Assembly (NCBI RefSeq): GCF_000497445.1
Contig: NZ_CM002285.1
Coordinates: forward strand, 271,004 to 335,003
Origin: Streptomyces roseochromogenus subsp. oscitans DS 12.976
Lineage (GTDB): Bacteria; Actinomycetota; Actinomycetes; Streptomycetales; Streptomycetaceae
Direction: 5' to 3'
Length of the DNA stretch: 64,000 bases
Positions 24,668 to 32,670 of this stretch are shown piece after piece (within the stretch, counting starts at the first letter, position 1; every line of letters starts with the position of its first letter). Below the pieces are notes generated by a model. The model did not search any database and was not told where the DNA came from. It was given only the letters and a program-made list of their open reading frames with translations. A program made the position numbers and the translations under genes.

Positions 24668-25096
24668 CTAAGGGCGGGCGTAGGGCCGGGTCATGATCTC
24701 CAGGTTGTGGCCGTCCGGATCGTCGAAGTAGGCGCCCCGACCGCCGAATAGACGGTTGATCTGGCCGGGTTCGGTGTGGCTGGGGTCGGCGTAGTACGTG
24801 ACACCAACCGCCTCCAAGCGTGCGATCACGGCGTCGAACTGCTCGTCAGGTACGAGGAAGGCGTAGTGCTGCGACTGGATCGGCTCGTCGCGCTTCTCGT
24901 AGTAGTCGAGCGTCACGCCGTTGCCGAGGTCGACGGGCAGGAATGGCCCGAACGGGGCGCCGACCTCAAGACCCAGGATCGCGGCGAGGAACTCGGCAGA
25001 CAGGTGTCGGTCGCTGGCGTAGACGGCGGTGTGGTTCAGCTGGACGGCGGCGGCCGGCAGCTCGGATGTGTGCGGGTACTGCCGGTCATAGGACAT
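24668..25096 (-). CDS. VOC family protein
   Basis: 142-residue vicinal-oxygen-chelate protein on the minus strand. It has the paired beta-alpha-beta layout: VQLNHTAVYASD with a His near the N-terminus, QSQHYAFLVPD in the second module, and YFDDPDGHNLEIMTRP at the C-terminus (glyoxalase-type DPDGxxxE). Possible lyase, dioxygenase or binding protein; substrate unknown. It converges with the preceding membrane protein gene and stands alone. Confidence 0.88.
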   Translation of the reverse strand: MSYDRQYPHTSELPAAAVQLNHTAVYASDRHLSAEFLAAILGLEVGAPFGPFLPVDLGNGVTLDYYEKRDEPIQSQHYAFLVPDEQFDAVIARLEAVGVTYYADPSHTEPGQINRLFGGRGAYFDDPDGHNLEIMTRPYARP

Positions 25097-25439
25097 CAGT
25101 GGTGTGTCTCCGGTCTTGCGATCTGCTGGAATGGGGCGCCGCGCGGGGGCGCCGGGAGCAAAGACGCGGAGAAGGGGGGCGGGCCTCTTGCCCGCCTCGC
25201 GCTCACGCCGAGGCCGGGAACCTCACTCGTGCATGGCCCATGGCCGACCCGGCAGTCACCCGACTGACCTTAGTGATCAGCGCGGGCTGAGGCAACGCCG
25301 TTTCTTGGCTGTGCGACGGTCGAAACCAGGAGGCCGCCCTCCACGTGATCCTCCCGGAACGGGCACCAGCGCACATGCGCGCGTGTGAACTGATCTTTGT
25401 GCGGCCCCTTTTGAGGGACCGCGCAGTGCTGGCGGCGGA
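25097..25439. other. Non-coding stretch
   Basis: About 340 nt between the VOC gene start and the transposase remnant. It presumably holds the VOC promoter (minus strand). Short ORFs lack ribosome sites or motifs. I see nothing else. Confidence 0.5.
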
Positions 25440-25670
25440 TTCTTGGGGGCCCGGCGACGTGCTGGTGTGCACGGATGGACGTCGAGTTGACGTTGATGTT
25501 CCAGTCGATGTCGCCTGCGGCGTCAGCGACGGTCTGAACGTGCTGGAGTCAGGCCACCGGCCACACCGTTTGTTGCTCTTGGGTGGCAGCCGGCTCCAGC
25601 AGGGGGTCCAAGCTCCATCCGCGCCGCGGGGACGGGCTCCGGTGCGGGGCCCGGATGTCCGGGGCAACCC
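25440..25670 (-). pseudogene. IS5-family transposase remnant
   Basis: Minus-strand translation gives a broken frame (stop after VWPVA) and then VQTVADAAGDIDWNINVNSTSIRAHQHVAG, listed here as VQTVADAAGDIDW plus NVNSTSIRAHQH, which matches the segment around the first catalytic Asp of IS5/IS427-type transposases (usual VDST, here NVNST). Neither end, inverted repeats nor the rest of the DDE domain are visible. Only a short relic remains. Confidence 0.5.
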
Positions 25671-25783
25671 TCCGGAAGGTGAATACGGGAGATGGATGAG
25701 CCCCCGTCAGCCGATAGCTGTTTGAACGGTTTTCATTGCCAGTCACCTGAAGGCCCCGGCTGCGCCGCTCTAGTCTCCTACCG

Positions 25784-25807
25784 CCTGATCAGAAAGGACC
25801 TGATCAG
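25784..25807. promoter_or_regulatory. Paired CCTGATCAG repeats, possible operator
   Basis: CCTGATCAG occurs at 25784-25792 and 25799-25807, a 15-nt period. Each copy contains the palindrome CTGATCAG. The pair ends about 40 nt before the phosphoesterase start, where a promoter or operator is expected. Regulator unknown. Confidence 0.4.
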
Positions 25808-25847
25808 TGGACAACCTCCCGCTCTCCGCACACACAGGAGGTCCACC

Positions 25848-26732
25848 GTGTCCTTGCTGTCCCGCATCAAGCGCTCGCGCCGGGCGCTCTCCCTCGTCAC
25901 CGCCCTCCCCGCCGCCCTGGTCGGGGTGTGGGTCGCCGCCCCGGCCGCTCAGGCCGCCGCTCTTCCCGCCCCCGACCACGTGATCGTGGTGGTGTTCGAG
26001 AACCACTCCTACGAGCAGGTCATCGGCAGCTCCAGCGCCCCGTACCTCAACAACACCCTGGTGGCCGGTGGCGGCAACCTCACCCAGTCGTACGCCATCA
26101 CCCACCCCAGCCAGCCGAACTACCTGGACCTGTTCTCCGGCAACAACCAAGGCATCACCAACGACAACTGCTACACACCGCAGTTCAGCAGCGCCGCGAA
26201 CCTCGGCTCCGAGCTCATCGCCGCCGGCAAGACGTGGGGCAGTTACAACGAGGGCCTGCCCTCCCAGGGCTCCACGGTGTGCACCAACTCCGCCACCAAG
26301 TACGCCCAGAAGCACAACCCGTGGTTCGCCTTCAGCAACGTCCCGCTGAACACGGCGTACACCTTCACGCAGTTCCCGACGGACTACACGACCCTGCCCA
26401 AGGTCTCGTTCGTCGTCCCGAACCTGTGCGACGACATGCACGACTGCTCCATCACGACGGGCGACAACTGGCTGAAGAACAACCTAGGCGCCTACGCCAC
26501 CTGGGCCCAGACGCACAACAGCATCCTGGCCGTCACCTTCGACGAGGACGACAGCTCGCACGGCAACCACATCGCCACCGTGTTCTACGGTGCGCACGTC
26601 GCGCCGGGCAGCTCCACCTCGACGCACTACAACCACTACGACACGCTGCGCACCCTTGAGGACCTGGCCGGTCTGACCACCCACGCCGGGGCCGCGGCCA
26701 ACGCCTCCGACATCACCGGCATCTGGAACTGA
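25848..26732 (+). CDS. Secreted phosphoesterase (PF04185-like)
   Basis: 294 residues from GTG 25848 with AGGAGGT 5 nt upstream. An N-terminal Arg-rich stretch, hydrophobic core and AAPAAQA-type cleavage site form a Sec signal peptide. The mature part has VVVFENHSYEQVIG, a THPSQPNYLDLFSGN segment that in this family holds the nucleophile, and late metal-binding sequence FDEDDSSHGNH. The family includes acid phosphatases and phospholipase C-like enzymes, so it probably releases phosphate outside the cell. No PHO box identified. Confidence 0.88.
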   Translation: MSLLSRIKRSRRALSLVTALPAALVGVWVAAPAAQAAALPAPDHVIVVVFENHSYEQVIGSSSAPYLNNTLVAGGGNLTQSYAITHPSQPNYLDLFSGNNQGITNDNCYTPQFSSAANLGSELIAAGKTWGSYNEGLPSQGSTVCTNSATKYAQKHNPWFAFSNVPLNTAYTFTQFPTDYTTLPKVSFVVPNLCDDMHDCSITTGDNWLKNNLGAYATWAQTHNSILAVTFDEDDSSHGNHIATVFYGAHVAPGSSTSTHYNHYDTLRTLEDLAGLTTHAGAAANASDITGIWN

Positions 26733-26784
26733 CCTCGGGGCGGGCTTCATACAAGGCCGACCCGCAGCGGTGAAACAGCATCGA

Positions 26785-26812
26785 GGCCGCCGCCTCCCAC
26801 GAGGCGGCGGTC
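26785..26812 (+). terminator. GC-rich hairpin downstream of the phosphoesterase gene
   Basis: CCGCCGCCTC (26787-26796), loop CCAC, GAGGCGGCGG (26801-26810): a perfect 10-bp stem extendable by two pairs. It is 55 nt after the stop codon. No T-run follows, as is common for Streptomyces terminators. Confidence 0.5.
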
Positions 26813-27229
26813 CTGCCGTACCCGGTGGCCGACTGCCCGGAGGCCGCCCATGGCCTGGTGTGCTACGGCCAGTACAGGCGAGCGCGGGCTACGACACAGC
26901 GGCCGGACGGCGTCAACCGTATGGGCCCGCCCACCGTCTCGGGGTCCTCGTCGGAATCGGCCTCCACCGCCTCGCCCTCGCCCGCCTGCCCTTGCCGCGA
27001 CCTGCACTGGCGGTGGCTGGCTGGGGCACGGAGACCTGGCCGCGGGCAAAACCATCGCAGCGACGCTCGGGGCATGGCTGATCCTTGAGGACGAAGCCGC
27101 CGTCTCGATGACGTCGCACCGCTCTCACACCTTGGCACCGAAAGGCGGCACGCCCCTGGTTCGGTTCAACGGCCGGCCGGACATGGGCTACGCGGCCGGC
27201 GCACTGGTCGCCGCCTCCCCGCCGACAGC
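26813..27229. other. Unassigned stretch
   Basis: About 415 nt with overlapping short ORFs on both strands, none with a recognisable family or ribosome site. It borders gene debris on its right and may itself be decayed sequence. Confidence 0.45.
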
Positions 27230-27712
27230 CTCGGCCGCAACGGCCACCGTCGTCGCCACCGTCCTCCTCATCGCCGAGCCCCAGCCGTTCCACGGCGTGG
27301 AGCTGGTGCGGGTAGGGGTAAGGGGATATTGGGGAAGTCGGAACCGAGCAGGATGCGGTCGCCAAGTGCGGTGAGCCGTGGCAGGGCCTGCCGGGGGAAC
27401 GGCATGAATCTTTCGGCGAGGTCGAGGAACTCCTCGTACTCGGTCATGCCCATCGGGGGTACGGCGGGCGAAGTCGGCGGCCCACCCGTTCAGCCACCTG
27501 GTCATGCCGGGCTTGTGGGGTAGAGCATCGCGGTGAAGGCCCGGACCCCGAACTGCCGGAGCAGAGCCGCCCGCTCCGCCTCCTGCTAACGGTAGGTGAT
27601 CGGCCACTGCAACCCACCGATCAGCGGCCCGTTGGCGTCGAAATAATCCCAGACCTTGTGCAGGACGGACCTCACCTGCTTCCTCGCCCCAAGCGATGCG
27701 GGTGGAACTCAA
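27230..27712 (-). pseudogene. Amidohydrolase-family pseudogene
   Basis: Minus-strand frames give pieces of one protein: an N-terminal-side piece, KPGMTRWLNGWAADFARRTP (about 27470-27510), then TEYEEFLDLAERF and RLTALGDRILLGSDFPNIP (about 27330-27450), then HQLHAVERLGLGD in another frame. These match the metal-dependent amidohydrolase 2 family (LGSDFPNIPYP near the C-terminus). The middle barrel strands are deleted and at least two frameshifts are present. It is not functional. Confidence 0.65.
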
Positions 27713-27948
27713 CTGGTGCCGCCTCTCTCGAACGACCTGCAGGTGTCACAAGGCCGGGAATTGCTGGATGAGTTCATCGTCGCCGCAGCGCGCAGCCGCA
27801 CCGACACCCTGTGAGCTGCCTCACCCAGCGGTGCCCGCTCCGCGCATGAACTGCCTTTACAGCGCCCCTCCTGCCCGTCCGACGCCGCTTGTTGGCCGGA
27901 TACGTCAGCAATCTGTCATTGCAGCCAGTACGTCGTTCAATACAGGCT
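27713..27948. other. Regulator upstream region with a possible gene tail
   Basis: On the plus strand at about 27705-27812 a frame reads LVPPLSNDLQVSQGRELLDE ... and ends at TGA, resembling the C-terminus of a lost gene, but I cannot name it. The rest precedes the GlxA-type regulator and should contain its promoter; I see no clear boxes. Confidence 0.35.
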
Positions 27949-28971
27949 GTGACCGTGTTGGAGCGACGTGTTGTTGTGGTGGTGTACGCGGGTGCGATGG
28001 CCCTGGACATCACCGGACCGATTGAAGTGTTCGATACCGCGAACCGGCTCCTGGGCCCCTCGGGCACCCCTTACCGGACCGACTTCGTCTCCGCCGACGC
28101 ACCACTGGTGCGCATGAGTTCGGGGGTGGTGATGGAGGCCGCGCCACTGGAGGCGGGGCGAGGCCCGATCGACACGCTCCTCGTGCCGGGCGGATGGAGT
28201 CTCAACGACGCACTCGGGGACCAGTCGCTCGTGTCCTGGATCAGCCGGGCGGCGGCCCGGTCACGCAGAGTCGCCTCCGTATGCGGCGGATCCTTCCTGC
28301 TGGCCGAGGCGGGCCTCCTCGACGGCAGACGCGCCACCACGCACTGGGCGTACAGCGAGGCGATGGCGTGCCGATATCCGCAGGTGACGGTGGACGCCGA
28401 GCCGATCTTCGTCTGGGACGGCCCCTTCGTGACCGCCGCGGGCGTATCGACCGGCATCGACATGGCGCTGGCTCTGGTGGAGGCCGACCACGGATCGGCG
28501 CTCGCTCTGGAGACGGCACGGTTTCTGGTGCTGTTCCTCAAACGGCACGGAGGACAGTCCCAGTACAGCGCCGTCCTCGACGCCCAGTTGGCCGACCATC
28601 CGCCGATCCGGGCAGCACAGGAGTGGATTCTGAAAAACCTGGACAACCCGCTGCCCGTGGCCGAGATCGCGCGGCAGGCCAACATGAGTCAGCGCAACTT
28701 CGCCCGGGTCTTCCGGCGTGAGGTGGGCGTGACACCCGGCCAGTACGTCGAGCGGACGCGTATCGCCCGCGCACGCGAGCTGCTGGAAACCACAGACCTG
28801 ACGATCGGCCAGATAGCAGGCCGCTGCGGATTCGCAGCCACCGAGACGTTCTTCCGCTCCTTCGGACGAACCCTGGGTCTCACCCCCAAGGAATACCGGC
28901 ACCGCTTTCAGGTGATCTCGCCGGCCGGCCTCATCGACAGGCATCACGAGAGGGAGGGGAGCACCGCATGA
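27949..28971 (+). CDS. GlxA-type AraC family transcriptional regulator
   Basis: 340 residues from GTG 27949 (GTG 27955 is an equal choice; no clear RBS for either). The N-terminal DJ-1/PfpI-like domain (about 1-190) has the Cys loop ASVCGGSFLLAEAG; the C-terminal AraC domain (about 235-335) has two helix-turn-helix units (VAEIARQANMSQRNFARVF; IGQIAGRCGFAATETFFRSF). Such proteins usually activate adjacent operons in response to a small molecule. The stop overlaps the start of the ThDP enzyme gene by 4 nt, so regulator and enzymes form one operon. Confidence 0.9.
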   Translation: MTVLERRVVVVVYAGAMALDITGPIEVFDTANRLLGPSGTPYRTDFVSADAPLVRMSSGVVMEAAPLEAGRGPIDTLLVPGGWSLNDALGDQSLVSWISRAAARSRRVASVCGGSFLLAEAGLLDGRRATTHWAYSEAMACRYPQVTVDAEPIFVWDGPFVTAAGVSTGIDMALALVEADHGSALALETARFLVLFLKRHGGQSQYSAVLDAQLADHPPIRAAQEWILKNLDNPLPVAEIARQANMSQRNFARVFRREVGVTPGQYVERTRIARARELLETTDLTIGQIAGRCGFAATETFFRSFGRTLGLTPKEYRHRFQVISPAGLIDRHHEREGSTA

Positions 28972-30719
28972 CCACCACGACTTCGGAATTACGCACGGCG
29001 GAAACGGTACGCCTGGTCGACTATCTGGCCGGGGAACTCGCCAGAGCCGGCGTCACCCATGTGTTCGGCGTCGGCGGCGCGAACATCGAGGACGTGTATG
29101 ACGCGGTGCACCGCGGCGGCGCCGTCCGCGGCGTCGTCGCCAAACACGAGTTCTCCGCCGTCACCATGGCCGATGGATACGCCCGAACCACCAGGCGCCT
29201 CGGCGTCGTTGCCGCGACCTCGGGCGGTGGGGCGATGAATCTCGTACCGGGTCTGGCGGAGGCGTACGCCTCCCGGGTGCCCGTACTGGCCCTGGTGGGC
29301 CAGCCTCCGACCGGCCAGGCGGGGCACGGGGCGTTCCAGGACTCCAGCGGCAAGGCAGGCTCCTTGGACGCACGGGAGGTCTTCGCACCCGTCTCCCGGT
29401 TCTGCGCCCGGGTCGATGACGCGGACTCACTCACGGAATTGCTGCCCCGGGCAGTCTCGGCGGCACAGGCCGATCCACGCGGGCCGGCCGTGCTGTTGCT
29501 GCCCAAGGACGTGCAGCAGGCGCGCATCCAGGTGCCCGCCCGCGACACGGCCCCGGCACCGGGCGGCCTCGCGACGGCGTCCGCGGCACGGCTCGACACA
29601 GCTGCCGTCAGCACCGTGTCGGGCGCCCTTCGCCGGGCCGGCCGTGTCCTCGTCATCGCCGGTGAGGATGTCGCCGCCGCCGACGCGCGTGAGGATCTGG
29701 CCGAACTGGCCCGGTGCCTCGGGGCGTGGGTGGCGGTCACCCCGGACGCCAAGGACGTCTTCGACAACCGTGATCCCCGGTTCGCGGGTGTGGCCGGGGT
29801 GATGGGCCACGCCAACGTCGAGGACTGTCTGCGACGGGCCGACCTGTGCCTGCTGGTCGGTACCCGGCTGCCGCTCCTGGCACGCGGCGGCCTCGACCAG
29901 GCCCTCGCCGGCACCGAAGTCGTGTCCCTCGGCCCCGAACCACCGTTCGTGGCAGCCACCGCCCTGGGTGGGAACCTACGGGACGCGCTGCGCGCGGTGA
30001 CCCTCCGGCTTCCGTCGCACCCACGCCCCTGCCCGCCGCACGCCGGCCCCCTTCCCGCACCCATGCCGGGTCCGCTCTTCCAGACCCGGGAGCGAACCGT
30101 CCCCCACGCCCAGGCGGTCGCCGCGGTGGAGGCGGCACTTCCCCAGGACGCACACGTCTTCGTGGACGCCGGCAACGCAGGTGCCAGCGCGATCCATCTC
30201 CTGCCGGCGCCGCGCCACGGCCGCTTCGTGGTGGCGGTCGGCATGGGCGGCATGGGCTACACCTTCGGCGCCGGCATCGGCGCCGCGCTCGCCACCGGCC
30301 GACGCACCTACGTCCTCGCCGGCGACGGTGCCTTCTTCATGCACGGGATGGAAGTGCACACCGCCGTGGAGTACGACGCACCCGTGACCTTCGTGGTCTT
30401 CAACAACAACGCCCACGGCATGTGCGCGCTGCGGGAGGAGTTCCTCCAGGGCGGCGTCCGCAGCGACGACCTGTTCGCCCGGAGCGATCTCGCCGCCGGA
30501 GTGGCCGCCGCCTTCCCGTCCCTGGAGGCCACGGGAGCGGCCGACGCGGCACAACTGCGCACGGCACTGCTGCGCGGCAACGCGGGCAGGGGCCCGTCGT
30601 TCGTCGCCGTGGCCTGTGACCCACGGGAGATCCCTCCGTTCCTTCCCTTCCAGTCCTTCACCGAAGCCACGAACAGCAAGGAGGGTTCAGATGAGCGAGG
30701 AGTCGTCCACGTTGGCTGA
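28968..30719 (+). CDS. ThDP-dependent enzyme, acetolactate-synthase-like
   Basis: 583 residues. Three-domain ThDP enzyme of the acetolactate synthase/pyruvate decarboxylase superfamily. The activating Glu is in AKHEFSAVTMADGYAR; the cofactor-binding motif is AGDGAFFMHG ... FNNNAHG near residues 450-485. Family chemistry is decarboxylation of a 2-oxoacid followed by C-C bond formation. It overlaps the regulator (4 nt) upstream and the SRPBCC gene (29 nt) downstream. With a ketosynthase-like partner it may make an acyloin- or ketone-type building block; the substrate is not known. Confidence 0.88.
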   Translation: MTTTTSELRTAETVRLVDYLAGELARAGVTHVFGVGGANIEDVYDAVHRGGAVRGVVAKHEFSAVTMADGYARTTRRLGVVAATSGGGAMNLVPGLAEAYASRVPVLALVGQPPTGQAGHGAFQDSSGKAGSLDAREVFAPVSRFCARVDDADSLTELLPRAVSAAQADPRGPAVLLLPKDVQQARIQVPARDTAPAPGGLATASAARLDTAAVSTVSGALRRAGRVLVIAGEDVAAADAREDLAELARCLGAWVAVTPDAKDVFDNRDPRFAGVAGVMGHANVEDCLRRADLCLLVGTRLPLLARGGLDQALAGTEVVSLGPEPPFVAATALGGNLRDALRAVTLRLPSHPRPCPPHAGPLPAPMPGPLFQTRERTVPHAQAVAAVEAALPQDAHVFVDAGNAGASAIHLLPAPRHGRFVVAVGMGGMGYTFGAGIGAALATGRRTYVLAGDGAFFMHGMEVHTAVEYDAPVTFVVFNNNAHGMCALREEFLQGGVRSDDLFARSDLAAGVAAAFPSLEATGAADAAQLRTALLRGNAGRGPSFVAVACDPREIPPFLPFQSFTEATNSKEGSDERGVVHVG

Positions 30720-31344
30720 CATCCCCGGTCTGGTCCGGATCGAGAACGCCGGCAAGGAGGAGCTGACCGCCCACTGCATGGAGCTCACCCACGCGGTCTA
30801 CCCCCACCATCAGGTCTACGGGCAGTACTGCACCATCCACGAGTACGTCGACTGCCCCGCGGAGCAGGCCTACGACTACCTGCGCCAAGGACACCATCTG
30901 GAGGAATGGACCTGCAGCCTGCGGGACTTCGCGCCCACCGGCACACCGGGGCTGTGGGTCGGTCACGACCGGCTGGAGGACGACACCCGGATCTACTGCA
31001 AGGTGCTCGCGAACCCCGAGGCCATGACCGTCGACTACCACTGCTCCTGGGACCAGGGCGAGAAGCTGTGGATGATCTACCTGATGCGGGTCGTTCCGGC
31101 CCGGCTGGTACTCGACAAGCCCGGTTCGGTGATCACCTGGACCAACTGCCGGCACCCCTACTACGACGACAACCCGCATCCCGACCTGGCTCCCCGCCCG
31201 GACCGGCCCTGGGTGGGCGACTACTGGGACCTGTTCTACGCGGGGCACACCGTGGAGATGCACAACCTCAAGGCCATCCTGGAACACCGCCACCGGGGCG
31301 GCCTGCCGGGCAGTCCGGCTCCGGCGAGGGCGGTGGCGCAGTGA
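30691..31344 (+). CDS. SRPBCC (START-like) family protein
   Basis: 217 residues from ATG 30691 with AAGGAGGGTT upstream. The pattern of a helix-grip cavity protein is visible: YVDCPAEQAYDYL near the start, LEEWTCSLRDF, and a C-terminal long helix (YWDLFYAGHTVEMHNLKAIL). Relatives include polyketide cyclases and aromatases and lipid-binding proteins. It is rich in Trp, Tyr, Cys and His, consistent with an aromatic or acyl-chain ligand. It lies between the ThDP enzyme and the KASIII-like gene, so its role is likely in the same pathway. Confidence 0.82.
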   Translation: MSEESSTLADIPGLVRIENAGKEELTAHCMELTHAVYPHHQVYGQYCTIHEYVDCPAEQAYDYLRQGHHLEEWTCSLRDFAPTGTPGLWVGHDRLEDDTRIYCKVLANPEAMTVDYHCSWDQGEKLWMIYLMRVVPARLVLDKPGSVITWTNCRHPYYDDNPHPDLAPRPDRPWVGDYWDLFYAGHTVEMHNLKAILEHRHRGGLPGSPAPARAVAQ

Positions 31345-32423
31345 CCACGGTCAGCCTCACCGACGTCGCGAGCTACCTGCCCGGCGAGCCGGTTCCCGCG
31401 GAGTTCTACACGGACTTCCCCGGAGCCGAGGACAAGCTCCGCAACCACCCCATGTTCAAGGTCCCGCCGTTACGGCACCACGTGGCCAGGGACGAGACCA
31501 ACGCGGACATGGTCGAGCGCGCCGTACAGCCCCTGATCGAACGGCACGGCGCAGCGGAGATCCGAGGCGTCGACGTGCTGTTGGTGCACAGCCAGTTGCC
31601 GGATCTGCCGTTCGTGGGTGCCGGGACCGAGGTGGCGCGTCGGCTGGGCCTGAACCCGGAGTGGCTCGTCGACGTGGCCAACGCGGGCTGCGCGTCCTTC
31701 GTGTACATGTTGAAGCTGGCCCGGCAGATCCTCACGTCCACCGATGCGAAAACCGCGCTGATATGCAACGCACAAAGCGCCGCCGGGCAATGGTTCACCC
31801 AGTCCGAGGTACGCAAACTCGCCCAGGCGGCGATCCCGGGCGACGGGTGCGGTGTGGGGTACGTGACGACGTCGACGCAGTCGCCAGTCCTCGACGTGGA
31901 GACCCGGCACATCGGCGAGTACGCCGGCGACATGACCGTGGCGGTCGACGACGGTCGCAAGTACTGGGAGCCGGGCGAGTCCCAGCTGCGGATCGGGTTC
32001 ACCGACGCCAGTGTCGCCAAGGTCCTGGCGCGCGGGAACCGCCTCGTCCCCGAGGTGATCACGGACCTGTGCCGGCGGCTCGGCGTGGCGAGCACCGACA
32101 TCGACGTCCTCATCACCAACCAGCCCAACCGCACCTTCCTGCGGAACTGGCGGGAGGCGCTGCAACTGCCGGCCGAACGGCACCTGAACACCTTCGACGC
32201 ATACGGGAATCTGTTCGGGGCGGCGATCCCGATCACCTTGGACCGCGCGATCAGCTCCGGGCAGGTGGAGGACGGCGACCTGATGGTGCTCGGGGGATTC
32301 GCCCACGCAGGTGACTTCGCGGGTGCCGTCGCCGTTCGCTGGCACGGCGGCGCTCGGCCACCGCACCCGCGTAGTGGTGCTGTGCAATCCGCACGACCTC
32401 ACCGGAAGCCTCGTCACCGTTGA
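31341..32423 (+). CDS. KASIII-like protein, catalytic His replaced; altered C-terminus
   Basis: 360 residues from GTG 31341 (GTGA overlap with the SRPBCC stop). Fold similar to 3-oxoacyl-ACP synthase III, with the active Cys in VANAGCASFVYML. Where KASIII has HQAN the sequence is TNQPNRTF, so the His is Asn; the later Asn is in YGNLFGAA. Such variants often act as acyl- or aminoacyl-transferases rather than condensing enzymes. The natural end is probably near AVRWHGG (about 32345); the last 23 residues read into the frame next to a broken aminotransferase gene, marking a deletion junction. Confidence 0.82.
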   Translation: MTTVSLTDVASYLPGEPVPAEFYTDFPGAEDKLRNHPMFKVPPLRHHVARDETNADMVERAVQPLIERHGAAEIRGVDVLLVHSQLPDLPFVGAGTEVARRLGLNPEWLVDVANAGCASFVYMLKLARQILTSTDAKTALICNAQSAAGQWFTQSEVRKLAQAAIPGDGCGVGYVTTSTQSPVLDVETRHIGEYAGDMTVAVDDGRKYWEPGESQLRIGFTDASVAKVLARGNRLVPEVITDLCRRLGVASTDIDVLITNQPNRTFLRNWREALQLPAERHLNTFDAYGNLFGAAIPITLDRAISSGQVEDGDLMVLGGFAHAGDFAGAVAVRWHGGARPPHPRSGAVQSARPHRKPRHR

Positions 32424-32505
32424 CGCACTGTCGGCGTTCCTGCGTCAAGTCCCCCGACACGTCACCATGCTCCTCGACGAAGCGTACGCGGAGTTCGCCC
32501 GCGTG
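32346..32505 (+). pseudogene. Aminotransferase fragment (HisC-like)
   Basis: In a frame shifted relative to the KASIII gene, the sequence reads VVVLCNPHDLTGSLVTVDAL and then VTMLLDEAYAEFA. These match the CNPxNPTG and DEAY segments of fold-type I aminotransferases such as histidinol-phosphate aminotransferase. Both ends, including the PLP Lys, are missing. It was probably the next gene in the ThDP/SRPBCC/KASIII operon before a deletion that also removed anything downstream. Confidence 0.7.
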
Positions 32506-32670
32506 AGGGCGCCGCAGCCCTCACCGACGCCGGATGTCCAGGTGCGCCACCACCCCGGCGAGGGATTCCGGCGCGGCCTAGGTGCCAGAGGTGCGGCGGC
32601 CGCCTCCGCGGCCGGAGGTGCGGTCGCCGGCCCCGTCAGCTCCGCCCGTGGCACCGCCGGCCGCCGCCCG

